From positions 682,001-746,000 of the forward strand of contig JADJTQ010000001.1 in NCBI GenBank assembly GCA_016711125.1: a stretch of DNA of 64,000 nt. Direction: 5' to 3'. Origin of the DNA: Saprospiraceae bacterium. GTDB taxonomy: Bacteria > Bacteroidota > Bacteroidia > Chitinophagales > Saprospiraceae. The notes below the pieces were generated by a model, which saw only the letters and a program-made list of their open reading frames with translations, was not told the DNA's origin and did no database searches. Of the stretch, positions 41,116 through 50,226 are shown piece after piece (position 1 is the first letter of the stretch; each line of letters begins with the position of its first letter). The position numbers and the translations under genes are program-made.

Positions 41116-42264
41116 CTAAAGTTTGAAGGTATCTTCACTTACTTCCTGGAGTGGTACTGCGGTTACTTTTTTATCTATGGAATACCTTTTGTCACCGGGA
41201 TAAATAACCCACATATGGTCCAAATCGAGGTCAAGGATAACTTGATGCATTGATCTGGTCATTGTGGGTGCATCTGAGTATTTAAATTCAATCCCCAGTT
41301 TTCGAGTTTTTGAATGCCAGAATAGGTCTACCTCAACTCCACTATGCGCTCCATAGAAGAATACTTCATTTTCTCTTTTTTCTAAGACAGAAATCAATAA
41401 TTCCAGGGCAAACCCCTCCCATGATGCGCCAATTTTTGGATTGGTAACTAAATCGCCATATTCGTCGATTCCTTGTAGAGTATGAAATATGCCTGAGTCA
41501 CGGATATACAGCTTTGGTGTCTTGATCAATCTCTTACTAACATTCACATACCATGGTTTTAGGGTTCTGATCATGAAAGTATCTTCAAGGATATCGATAT
41601 AATGTTTGATCGTTTTATCTGATATACCCAGGGATCTTCCCAGATCACTATAATTAAGTGTCTGGCCATGGTAATGACTTATCATGATCCAGAATCGATA
41701 CATCATCGCAGTAGATATGGAGGTCCCAATTGATGCTAGGTCTCTTTCAAGATAAGTGCCGATGAAATTATTTCGCCATAGAAGGCTTTCATCTGGGTCT
41801 GCAAGAAAAGACCTGGGGAAACCTCCCTGAACCCAAAGTTTTTTTAAGTTCTTCTTACCAACATCACCCAGGTTAAATCCAGACATATAGTGATATCCAA
41901 TTCGTCCGGCAAGACTCTCACCACTTTGTTTTCTTAATGTGGAGCTTGCACTGCCGAGAATTAAGAATTTTTGATTTCGGCCTTGGTCCACCAGGTGTCT
42001 TAAGAGAGGAAAGAGGTCTGATTTTCGTTGGATCTCGTCGAGCATAACTAGTCCTTCAGCATTTTCCAGAACTAATTGGGGATTTTGTAAGGCTACCAGA
42101 TCTCTGGGATTTTCTAAGTCAAAAGTGTGGTCTGGCTTAAACTGTTACGCTAATGTTGTTTTTCCTACTTGTCTCGGACCCAGAATCGCAACAACAGGAA
42201 AAACTTTCAATAGTTCTTCTATTGTCTTGAAATCTTTCGATCGAGTTATCAAATCTGTGTTCAT
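41116..42264 (-). pseudogene. DUF4143-type AAA ATPase, in-frame ochre stop
   Basis: From ATG 42264 the frame encodes MNTDLITRSKDFKTIEELL and the Walker A motif GPRQVGKTTLA, then meets TAA at 42145-42147. It continues in the same frame as QFKPDHTFDLENPRDLVALQ and the Walker B motif GLVMLDEIQRK, a DExx-box feature. The rest (to 41116) is the winged-helix and DUF4143 region (SDLGRSLGISDKTIKHYIDI, LYIRDSGIFHTLQGI, GIEFKYSDAPTMT). Family members of about 380 residues are common and often mobile or lineage-specific; function is unclear. The stop separates the two ATPase motifs, so the product is inactive unless suppressed or the base is miscalled. Confidence 0.87.
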
Positions 42265-42459
42265 TGATCCTTTCCTTAAGGATAAAATAAGTTGGAAAAT
42301 TCGGATTCTATATTCGAGGTTTCGCCAAATTTTCACAAATTACTGTGATTAGCGAGGGAGAGTTGACGTATCTTATGCTTTGATTCGCTAATTTTCAGGG
42401 GTTCGACTATTCCCCTTATCTTAGAATGCCCTATACTTGTTTTAATTTGATATTGATCG

Positions 42460-43548
42460 ATGAAAAGAAGAAATTTTATTCAAAGTACTTCGCTTACCTT
42501 AGGTAGTGTCGCCCTCAAAACCTCGCTGATAGACCAGGTGGAAAAAAAGAAATTGGGAGTCGCTCTGGTTGGTTTAGGCAATTATAGTACTCATCAACTG
42601 GCACCAGCCCTTCAGTTGACAGCAAACTGTCAGCTGGCAGGAGTCGTAACCGGCGATCCTGCTAAAGGGAAGTCGTGGAGTGCTAAATATGGTTTCCCCG
42701 AAAGAAACATCTACAATTACACCAACTTTGATGCAATCGAAAACAACTCCGAGATTGACATTATATACATTGTTTTACCCAATTTTATGCATCATGAGTA
42801 TACGATTAGAGCTTTACAAACTGGCAAACATGTGATTTGCGAAAAACCTCTTGCGATCCATTCGAAAGACGCACAGGAGATGGTCGATGAGGCAAAAAAA
42901 CAAAACAGAAAACTGCAGGTGGGTTACCGGCTTTATTTCGAGCCTCACCATTTGGCCATCCAAAATAAAATTAGAGAAAACGGTCTCGAGGACCTCCGGA
43001 TGATGGAAGCTAGCTTGGGTTTCGATATGGCCAGACCAGGCCTATGGCGTATTGATAAGGTGATGGGTGGCGGTGGTGCGATCATTGACTTGGGCCTGTA
43101 TGCCATTCAGGCAGCACGACGCACCAAGGGTGCACTTCCGGTTAAGGTACGGGCAAACGGTCAGATTATCCGCAAGGAACTTTTCAAGGGAGTCTACGAA
43201 AACATGTTCTGGCAGCTTGAGTTTCCTGATGGCACAGTCTGTAATTCATCTACCTCCTATTCAACTTATGTTGATCGCTTCTTTGCTTCACAAAAGTCTC
43301 AATGGTACGAGTTGAATCCTGCCTTTAATGGAATCGGAGCTAAAGGCAACTCCCATGAAGGCCCTCTAGTGGTGAATTCGATTGCTGAATTTCAACAAAT
43401 TGCCCAAATGGACGAATTCGTTGAGTCCATCAAGGCCGATCGACCCAGTCTCGCGCATGGCGCTGAGGGAGTGATTGATGTTAAGATTGTAGAGGCGGTG
43501 ATTGCAAGTGCGGATAAACGTGACGAAGTGGAAATTGATTGGACTTAA
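42460..43548 (+). CDS. Gfo/Idh/MocA-family NAD(P)-dependent oxidoreductase, exported
   Basis: The 362-residue protein has a Tat-like leader (MKRRNFIQSTSLTLGSVA) typical of glucose-fructose oxidoreductase-like members. The Rossmann motif GVALVGLGNYST (33-44) and the EKP signature (E128-K129-P130 in HVICEKPLA) define the family. The C-terminal half is the alpha/beta sugar-binding domain (GGGGAIIDLGLYAIQA). The enzyme probably oxidises or reduces a sugar or sugar derivative in the periplasm using tightly bound NADP. It stands alone, between the broken ATPase (divergent) and the DUF1800 operon. Confidence 0.92.
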   Translation: MKRRNFIQSTSLTLGSVALKTSLIDQVEKKKLGVALVGLGNYSTHQLAPALQLTANCQLAGVVTGDPAKGKSWSAKYGFPERNIYNYTNFDAIENNSEIDIIYIVLPNFMHHEYTIRALQTGKHVICEKPLAIHSKDAQEMVDEAKKQNRKLQVGYRLYFEPHHLAIQNKIRENGLEDLRMMEASLGFDMARPGLWRIDKVMGGGGAIIDLGLYAIQAARRTKGALPVKVRANGQIIRKELFKGVYENMFWQLEFPDGTVCNSSTSYSTYVDRFFASQKSQWYELNPAFNGIGAKGNSHEGPLVVNSIAEFQQIAQMDEFVESIKADRPSLAHGAEGVIDVKIVEAVIASADKRDEVEIDWT

Positions 43549-43680
43549 AGGTGTCCCAAGCCCGAGTGAGACTCCCAAGCCCGGAGGGATTGGTTAGCTC
43601 ACGACTCCAAATGATGGGGCAAAAAAAAACTACTAAAATCATTATGGCTAGGCAACACATGTTCACCTGACGGTATCTTG

Positions 43681-43687
43681 TACTTTG
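43681..43687 (+). promoter_or_regulatory. possible -7 promoter element of the DUF1800 operon
   Basis: TACTTTG fits the Bacteroidota -7 consensus TAnnTTTG except for one missing T. It lies 75-80 bp upstream of the DUF1800 gene. No convincing -33 element is visible, so this is tentative. Confidence 0.3.
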
Positions 43688-43762
43688 AAACCCTATAAGA
43701 GCCAAGCACTTACGACACACATTCAAGATTAATCTTGTGCTATTCACTTATAGTATTCTTAA

Positions 43763-45565
43763 ATGTTGTGCCCAATGAAGATGAAACTATTACCTCTTGC
43801 TTTTTGCCTGATTTCCCTTATTTATGGTCAGCCACAAACTATATTTTTGGGAGCTGGCCATGGCAATATCTCAGTGACCGCCAGCAGCGAACTGGAACAA
43901 ACCAACTGGTCTGAGAAGGCATCCGCTTCGAAGAGTATATCCGGTAAAGGTCTGGATGATGCCCCTTATCAAGCGTCACGTTTCCTTGCTCAGGCGACTT
44001 TTGGAGCCAATCAGAATCTGATCGATCACGTGGCCGAAATAGGTTATGATGCCTGGTTGGATGAGCAGATTAGTGGACCGGCAACCAATATGAGGGAGAA
44101 AATTTCCCAGACTTTCAAGGAGGTCTCCGAGTGGCACCTCGCCAATGGTGGAGACTCAACTGAAATTCCTGCTCGTCCAAATTGGGTAGTGTTTAATTAT
44201 GGCTGGTGGGATGCCAATATGCGAAATGAAGATCTCTTAAGGCAAAGGATTGCGTTTGCTCTGTCTGAGATCTTTGTGATTTCAGTGCAGTCTGACCTGG
44301 AAGGATATGGAGATGGCATCTCAAGTTATTATGACATACTAGTTAGGCATGCCTTTGGAAATTATCGTGATTTGCTCAAGGATGTGTCACTCCATCCCTG
44401 TATGGGTTTTTATCTAAGTCATTTAAATAATCCTAAGACAGATACCGAAAATAATACAAGACCCGATGAAAATTATGCCCGTGAAATCATGCAGCTATTT
44501 TCAATTGGTCTCTATCAGCTAAATCCCGACGGCACTCGAAAACATGATGGTGCTGGTCAGGATATTCCAACCTATGGTCAGGATGAGATCAAGGAAATGG
44601 CCAAGGTTTGGACGGGTCTAAGTGTGGCAGATGTCATACCCAATATGTATGACCAGGAACCTTATTTTGGTATTGGCATTTACTCTGCCGACATGACTTT
44701 GCCAATGATCATGTACGACGAATATCATGAACCCGGTGAAAAGAGATTAGTGGGTGGTGTAGTCATACCTGATGGGCAAACCGGAATGGAGGATGTTGAG
44801 GCAGCTATCGATGTATTATATAATCATCCAAATGTTGGTCCTTTCCTGGGCCGTCGCCTCATCCAGCGCCTTGTAAAGTCAAATCCCAGTCCAGCTTATA
44901 TTCAACGAATTGCAGGAGTATTTGTAAACAATGGTTCTGGAGTAAGGGGAGATTTAGGTGCCGTGATTAAGGCAATCTTATTAGATCCGGAAGCCCGTGA
45001 TTGTGAGTTTACAGACAATAAAAGTAGTGGCATGTTGCGCGAACCTTTTGTCCGGTACACGCACTTCTCCAGAGCGCTTAATGTCGAACAGTATTACGAT
45101 CGATTCTGGAACGCATGTTATGAGTTTTGGCAAAATACCGGACAATCGGTTATGGGAGCCAAAAGCGTTTTTAACTTTTTTCTGCCGGATTATCAACCCA
45201 ATGGTCCTATTGCTGATGAAGGACTGGTGGCTCCAGAATTTCAGATTCACAATTCACGTAGTAGCATCAGTATGATGAATGAGGTAAATCGCTGGGCTGT
45301 CTATAATACTGTGATGTATGGTTGGGAAGAAAATAATCCGGAAGTGATCCTTAATCTTGACGAACTCCGCACCTATGCCCGTGATTCGGAAGTACTGCTC
45401 AATAAACTGGACATGTTGTTCACGCATGGTCAGCTGACTCAACGCACACGTGATCTGATCAAAGAGGCAGTCGATGCTCAGATATATGGTGACTACCGTG
45501 AAAACCGGGTACGTCTGGCCATTTATCTGATCATGATTTCTCCAGATTATGCTGTATTGAAATAA
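43763..45565 (+). CDS. DUF1800 family secreted protein
   Basis: The 600-residue protein has a signal peptide (KMKLLPLAFCLISLIYGQ); ATG 43775 is an equally good start. The DUF1800 core is evident: ASRFLAQATFGANQNLIDHV, GYDAWLDEQIS, RQRIAFALSEIFVIS, PDENYAREIMQLFSIGLYQL, and FLGRRLIQRLVKSNPSPAYI. Function is not established for this family, which is nearly always next to a DUF1501 gene, as here (61 bp downstream). The first gene of a three-gene operon. Length is somewhat above that of the shortest family members; no catalytic site is known to check. Confidence 0.92.
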   Translation: MLCPMKMKLLPLAFCLISLIYGQPQTIFLGAGHGNISVTASSELEQTNWSEKASASKSISGKGLDDAPYQASRFLAQATFGANQNLIDHVAEIGYDAWLDEQISGPATNMREKISQTFKEVSEWHLANGGDSTEIPARPNWVVFNYGWWDANMRNEDLLRQRIAFALSEIFVISVQSDLEGYGDGISSYYDILVRHAFGNYRDLLKDVSLHPCMGFYLSHLNNPKTDTENNTRPDENYAREIMQLFSIGLYQLNPDGTRKHDGAGQDIPTYGQDEIKEMAKVWTGLSVADVIPNMYDQEPYFGIGIYSADMTLPMIMYDEYHEPGEKRLVGGVVIPDGQTGMEDVEAAIDVLYNHPNVGPFLGRRLIQRLVKSNPSPAYIQRIAGVFVNNGSGVRGDLGAVIKAILLDPEARDCEFTDNKSSGMLREPFVRYTHFSRALNVEQYYDRFWNACYEFWQNTGQSVMGAKSVFNFFLPDYQPNGPIADEGLVAPEFQIHNSRSSISMMNEVNRWAVYNTVMYGWEENNPEVILNLDELRTYARDSEVLLNKLDMLFTHGQLTQRTRDLIKEAVDAQIYGDYRENRVRLAIYLIMISPDYAVLK

Positions 45566-45626
45566 GTACTCAAACCGGTATCTCCAAACACATCGTTTTG
45601 CTAATAATCAATTTAACTAAGACAAA

Positions 45627-47057
45627 ATGGTGAAAAACCTACATAAATTATCCCGGCGGTCCTTCTTAGGCCAAGCTAGTTGCGCTGCCGTCGGGTCGTC
45701 CACTTTACTTTCATCGTTGGTAAGCTTAAAAGCTCTAAATGCGGCTGCCGTTGCAAACAGTGATTTATTCGGAAGTGGTGACGACTATAAAGCTTTGGTA
45801 TGTATATTATTGTCAGGTGGCCACGACTCATTCAATATGTTGGTACCCACTAGCACTGCCGAGTATGGTGAGTATAGTACATCACGATCTAACCTGGCTC
45901 TCCAGAAAGATGATCTGTTACCCCTAAATTTGCTCAATGGAGACGGTCGCACGTTTGGACTTCATCCGGCAATGTCAGACATCCAAAGGCTATTTAATGA
46001 CGGTAAAGTTTCCCTGATCTCTAATATTGGTACTTTGGTGCAACCTGCGACCCGGCAGGAAGTCTGGGATGAGAGCGTCAATCTACCATTAGGCTTGTTT
46101 TCTCACTCAGATCAAATACAGCAATGGCAAACTTCACTACCTCATCAAAGATCGGCATCATTGGGTTGGGGAGGAAAAGTCGCCGATTTGATCCGGGATA
46201 TGAATTCCAATCAAAATATTTCGATGAATGTCTCGCTCTCAGGAACCAATGTTTTTCAAACGGGTGAAAGTACGATTGAGTATGCCATTGATGCATATGG
46301 TGGCAGCATAGGTATTGAAGGGTATGTCAAGGAAGATATGTATGATGTGTTTAATGTGATGCGTACCAAGGTTATTGATAACTTCCTGGATTACGAATAT
46401 CAGGATATTTTTAAAAAGACATACGTTGATGTCATTCGCAAGTCACGCGACGGACACCTGTTATTTGACGGAGCTTTGGAGAAGGTTGGCGATTTAACTA
46501 CCTCATTTAGTGATAACTATATATCACAAAGTTTTAATATGATTGCCAGAACGATTGCTGCCCGGGAAGATCTTGGCATGAAACGACAAATATTTTTCGT
46601 GGATTTTGGGGGATGGGATCACCATGACGAATTGCTTAATAATCAATTCGGAATGCTCACAGTATTAAGTGCAGCACTAGGCGAATTTGAACAGGCATTA
46701 CAGGAAATCAATATGGCAGATTGTGTCACCACCTTTTCTGTCTCAGAGTTTGGGCGGACGCTGACTTCAAATGGTAATGGCACCGACCACGCATGGGGAG
46801 GTAATGTGATGGTGATGGGTGGTAAGCAGGTTAATGGCGGTAGAATTTTGGGAGAATATCCGTCCCTAGTGTTGGACAGCAACCTCGAGGTGGGAGGTGG
46901 TGTCTTCTTGCCCACCACTTCTACCGATCAGTATTTTGCTGAGTTGGCTAAATGGTTTGGAGTTTCAAATAGCGAATTAAAGACCATTTTCCCAAATCTC
47001 GAAAACTTTTATTCGGTCGGATCAGCTGATTTACCGCTTGGGTTTATGAATGTTTGA
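45627..47057 (+). CDS. DUF1501 family protein with Tat signal
   Basis: The 476-residue protein starts with a twin-arginine leader (SRRSFLGQASCAAVGSS). The DUF1501 fold is related to the alkaline-phosphatase/sulfatase superfamily. Recognisable segments are LVCILLSGGHDSFNMLVPTS, FGLHPAMSDIQRLF, FFVDFGGWDHHDE and FSVSEFGRTLTSNGNGTDHA. The DHH and H-A-W residues are plausible metal ligands, by analogy. It is probably a periplasmic or outer-membrane-associated metalloprotein of unknown substrate. It sits between the DUF1800 gene and a T9SS-tagged protein (14 bp downstream), all on one transcript. Confidence 0.92.
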   Translation: MVKNLHKLSRRSFLGQASCAAVGSSTLLSSLVSLKALNAAAVANSDLFGSGDDYKALVCILLSGGHDSFNMLVPTSTAEYGEYSTSRSNLALQKDDLLPLNLLNGDGRTFGLHPAMSDIQRLFNDGKVSLISNIGTLVQPATRQEVWDESVNLPLGLFSHSDQIQQWQTSLPHQRSASLGWGGKVADLIRDMNSNQNISMNVSLSGTNVFQTGESTIEYAIDAYGGSIGIEGYVKEDMYDVFNVMRTKVIDNFLDYEYQDIFKKTYVDVIRKSRDGHLLFDGALEKVGDLTTSFSDNYISQSFNMIARTIAAREDLGMKRQIFFVDFGGWDHHDELLNNQFGMLTVLSAALGEFEQALQEINMADCVTTFSVSEFGRTLTSNGNGTDHAWGGNVMVMGGKQVNGGRILGEYPSLVLDSNLEVGGGVFLPTTSTDQYFAELAKWFGVSNSELKTIFPNLENFYSVGSADLPLGFMNV

Positions 47058-47071
47058 ATTGATTAAAATAA

Positions 47072-47833
47072 ATGAATATGCGTTATTTTTATATATCTTC
47101 CTTCATCATCTTTTCATTACAAATGGCTTCTGGTCAATGTTATCCCGATCGACACAGTACCAACTGGTTTGACGGATGGGTATCATGCGAGGCTTTTCCA
47201 AATCCTAATGCGAAGCATGGCATGTCGCATTGGATCATGTATGACTTTGGTCAGGAGTTTGCTTTGAAAAATGCACATGTTTGGAATAACAATGATCCGG
47301 CTAACTTAAATCGCGGATTAAAAGATGTAATCATCGAGTATTCCAAAGACGGCAGCGACTGGATAGAGGCAGGTACATTTACCTTCCCTCAGGCAGACGG
47401 GACATCCATCTACCAGGGCTTCGATGGACCGGTATTAGATGGCATTAATGCAAGGTACGTCTTAATTACGGCCGTCGACAATTGGGGCGGAGCTTGTTTT
47501 GGGTTGAGTGAAATTCGATTTGAAGCCAATGATGCCGCCATCACGGATGTAAGTGAAATAGAAAATCCTGCTGACAGGTGTTTCAACGTTCAGGCGTATC
47601 CAAATCCTTTCACCACAAAAAGTCGATTAATTATTCAATCTCAGTGCGAAAGAGAAATCAATTACCGGGTTTCCGATGTATTGGGAAGAATAGTATCAGC
47701 CGGAATTGTTGGAGAGACCTCAGGTTATCATACACTGGAAATTGATGGAAAGACATTGCCGTCCGGTAACTATATAGTGTCCGTTAACCAAGGCAGTCAG
47801 TTTATTCAGCAACATCTTCTAAAAATAGATTAA
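47072..47833 (+). CDS. discoidin-like domain protein with T9SS sorting domain
   Basis: The 253-residue protein has a signal peptide (about 1-21, QMASGQ). A galactose-binding/F5-8C-like beta-sandwich (about 22-160) shows SHWIMYDFGQEFALKNAHVW, IIEYSKDGSDW and RYVLITAVDNWGG. It ends with a T9SS type A domain (about 175-253, NVQAYPNPFTTKSRLII ... HLLKID). It follows the DUF1501 gene by 14 bp and should be co-transcribed. It probably binds a carbohydrate or surface ligand and is exported through T9SS, unlike its Tat/Sec-exported neighbours, suggesting a surface partner for the DUF1800/DUF1501 pair. Confidence 0.88.
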   Translation: MNMRYFYISSFIIFSLQMASGQCYPDRHSTNWFDGWVSCEAFPNPNAKHGMSHWIMYDFGQEFALKNAHVWNNNDPANLNRGLKDVIIEYSKDGSDWIEAGTFTFPQADGTSIYQGFDGPVLDGINARYVLITAVDNWGGACFGLSEIRFEANDAAITDVSEIENPADRCFNVQAYPNPFTTKSRLIIQSQCEREINYRVSDVLGRIVSAGIVGETSGYHTLEIDGKTLPSGNYIVSVNQGSQFIQQHLLKID

Positions 47834-47909
47834 TCACTTCATGGTTTCACATTGTCTTAGTTAGGTTCTCTATTTAAAACATTTTTGAGTTTTGTGTTCT
47901 TAAAGCCTT

Positions 47910-47947
47910 GGGAATTCCCTCATATCGATTGGGGGAATTTCCCTTTT
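47910..47947 (+). terminator. likely terminator of the DUF1800 operon
   Basis: GGGAATTCCCT and GGGGGAATTTCCC form a GC-rich hairpin (small mismatch or bulge) with a loop of about 12 bases, followed by TTTTATGG. It lies 77 bp after the last stop. Confidence 0.6.
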
Positions 47948-48132
47948 ATGGTAGACTTCCAAAGTTTTGTACTTTATGGCTTGACAAGCCACGCCTGTTG
48001 ATGCGTCCACCTTTTTGGATTCGGAAAGGAATTGTATGAATATAGGGGATGTAAAGGAGGATCCAACCCCCGATCAAAGCGCTGATTGCAGCGATAGAAA
48101 AATCGTTACCTTCAGGTCATTCAATCAATACA

Positions 48133-48919
48133 ATGGCAAAAATATACTACGTGGGAGATTGGGCCGTGTTGACCGGGCCAGTCTTTGCCGAGACTCCTTT
48201 TCATTACTCGCATAAAGGTCTTGATATTTTCAATTATGGAATTTGGCTCAAAAATGCACTCGAAAGCACCGGTCTGCATCAGGTTGAGTCCGTCTCAGCC
48301 TGGGATTTCTACAATAAATTAGGTCCCGGTGACTATGAGAAGATATTGGTGGACTATGATATCTTGATTTATAGTGATGTGGATGCCAAGTTGTTTCAAC
48401 TATCACCTTCTTTTTCAACCGGGAGAAATTTGGACAAAAACCCTGACTTTTCCTGATCGCATTCGCCTAAGTCATGAGGCATTGAGGGCCGGTACTCATT
48501 TTATGTTCTTGGGTGGTTGGTACTCTTTTACTGGCGAGATGGGTAAGGGTGGCTGGGGTCGAACGAGAATTAAGGATATGCTGCCCGTGGTTTGTCTCGA
48601 TTATGAAGATTTGGTAGAGAGTACAGAGGGTTTTTCTTTTGAATACGCCTCTGCAAATTCGAAGGAAATAATCGTGGTTGAAGACTGTCCGCCAATATTG
48701 GGCTACAATCAAGTGCGTGCCAAACCCAGTGCCGAGATTTTGCTTCGGTTTAAGGAGACGGGTGATCCAGCTTTAGCCTTGATTCAAGAGGGAAAGGGGC
48801 GCTCTCTGGCATACATGTCTGATCCGGCACCACATTGGGGACTAAACTTTGTTTACTGGAAGCATTACGCCGATTTTTGGCTTTCCTGTGTAGACTTGCT
48901 CATGTCCGATCAGCCTTAG
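48133..48919 (+). pseudogene. putative glutamine amidotransferase-like protein, one frameshift
   Basis: The frame from ATG 48133 (MAKIYYVGDWAVLTGPVF) breaks at 48411-48415. Adding one T to the run of five restores SPSFFNREKFGQKTLTFPDR and joins the frame ending at 48919, about 261 residues in total. The sequence resembles the putative glutamine amidotransferase family related to ThuA/class I amidotransferases (YDILIYSDVDA, FMFLGGWYSFTG, YMSDPAPHWGLNFVYWK). No signal peptide is present, so it is cytoplasmic. A catalytic Cys-His-Glu triad is not obvious. The reaction is unknown. Confidence 0.72.
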
Positions 48920-49138
48920 CATGCAAGTCATCAGGGCACTATTGCGACAATTCGGTGAAGGGTAAGGTACTACCTGAAAAAGAAAATTATCAAATTTTAC
49001 TTGATTTGGAACTTAATGTTCATGTATCTTCGTTATCAAGTTGAGTTTGAATTAGTGTCTAGTAGAAGCGATGTTTATGATTCTGTTTGCTACACTTAAG
49101 ACTCACCCTTTGTTTAGTAATTTTTTTAATCTTTTATC

Positions 49139-49531
49139 ATGAATATTTTTGTAGCAAAATTAAATTTCAACACCTCCGAGTCGCTCCTGCAAGACGCTTT
49201 TAGTCGATTTGGCGAGGTAGATTCAGTGAAGGTCATTATGGATAAAATGACCGGTAAGTCAAAGGGCTTTGCGTTTGTCGAAATGCCAAACGATGACGAA
49301 GCTCTTGAAGCAATTAACGAGCTGAATGACAGCGAATTAGATGGTAGAACCATCGTTGTAAAGAAAGCAGAACCGCGTGAAAACCGAGACCGAGGTGGTT
49401 TTGGGGGCGGTAATCGCGGCGGAGGAGGATTCCGCAGTGGTGGTAACCGCGGTGGCGGAGGTGGCGGAGGTGGTTTCCGGGGTGGAGACCGTGATCGGGG
49501 AGACCGAGGTGGTGGATATGACAGACGATGA
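49139..49531 (+). CDS. RRM-type glycine-rich RNA-binding protein
   Basis: The 130-residue protein has one RNA recognition motif (1-80): RNP2 is NIFVAKL, RNP1 is KGFAFVEM. The remaining 50 residues are Gly/Arg-rich (GGGNRGGGGFRSGG, RGDRGGGYDRR), typical of bacterial RRM proteins that bind single-stranded RNA and rise with cold or stress. It is a single-gene unit with a strong terminator right after it and an AT-rich upstream region. Confidence 0.95.
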   Translation: MNIFVAKLNFNTSESLLQDAFSRFGEVDSVKVIMDKMTGKSKGFAFVEMPNDDEALEAINELNDSELDGRTIVVKKAEPRENRDRGGFGGGNRGGGGFRSGGNRGGGGGGGGFRGGDRDRGDRGGGYDRR

Positions 49532-49558
49532 TAAGGAATATCGATAGATATTGATCAG

Positions 49559-49591
49559 AAAAAGGACATTGAGCAATCAATGTCCTTTTTT
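49559..49591 (+). terminator. rho-independent terminator after the RRM gene
   Basis: A perfect 14-bp stem (AAAAAGGACATTGA/TCAATGTCCTTTTT) with tetraloop GCAA is followed by further T. It lies 27 bp after the stop codon. Confidence 0.9.
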
Positions 49592-50226
49592 GTTGGTACT
49601 ATGCTCGTATATAGCTAGGTCGTTAGAATTCCACCAGGTGGTACCATGTTTCTTGCCTCTCCTTTTTGGTCGATGATATGCGTTGTTCTTCGATCGCAGC
49701 CACCAGAACTGGGGTGAGCATGCTTTAGCTAGCAAAATATTTCCCATCCTGGGTTTAGTTCACTGGCTCCGGGGCGAGTACCGCTTTCCGGCGCTCGAGT
49801 CTTCTCTAATTCATGGGCATTCCCTAGCGATAATCATTCCATCGCTTTTAATTAAACTTGTAGATCCCGAGCCACGGGTTTCCCCAGCCCTTTGCGTCAA
49901 GGTCTGGTGATCGGCGTTAAGGGATAGATCCTTAAAAAAATAGGAGCAGAAAGCCGTAAGAATTCTAAAACTTTATGAGCCTCTACCACACTAAGTTAAG
50001 GCCCATGATGACCAGGAAATCAAATACAGGGGTTGGAACCAACAAGGCGAGCCTGCCTGGCATGTGTGCCATTCCTTAAATTAGGACCTTACAACCTTTG
50101 ACCAAATAGGGAGTAAAATTCAAACCAGTACGCCTAGCCGTGCTAGGGAGAAAAGGATGAGCTACTTATGCCAGTTTAGATCAAGATTAATAATGCTATT
50201 TTTAGGCACTCTTACAATGTTTTTAA
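49592..50226. other. 635 bp without a recognisable gene
   Basis: No open frame here has protein-like composition or a start with supporting context; the 75-codon frame at 49683-49910 does not resemble any protein. A short stem CCTAG/CTAGG occurs near 50142. No match to tRNA, tmRNA, RNase P RNA or SRP RNA features was seen. GC is locally higher than in typical spacers, so decayed coding DNA or an unknown RNA is possible. Confidence 0.5.

Noticed and set aside
48015..48215. 66-codon open frame before the amidotransferase-like gene
   Set aside because: It overlaps the better supported start at 48133 and shows no domain.
49683..49910. 75-codon open frame after the RRM terminator
   Set aside because: No protein-like composition, start context or family similarity was seen.
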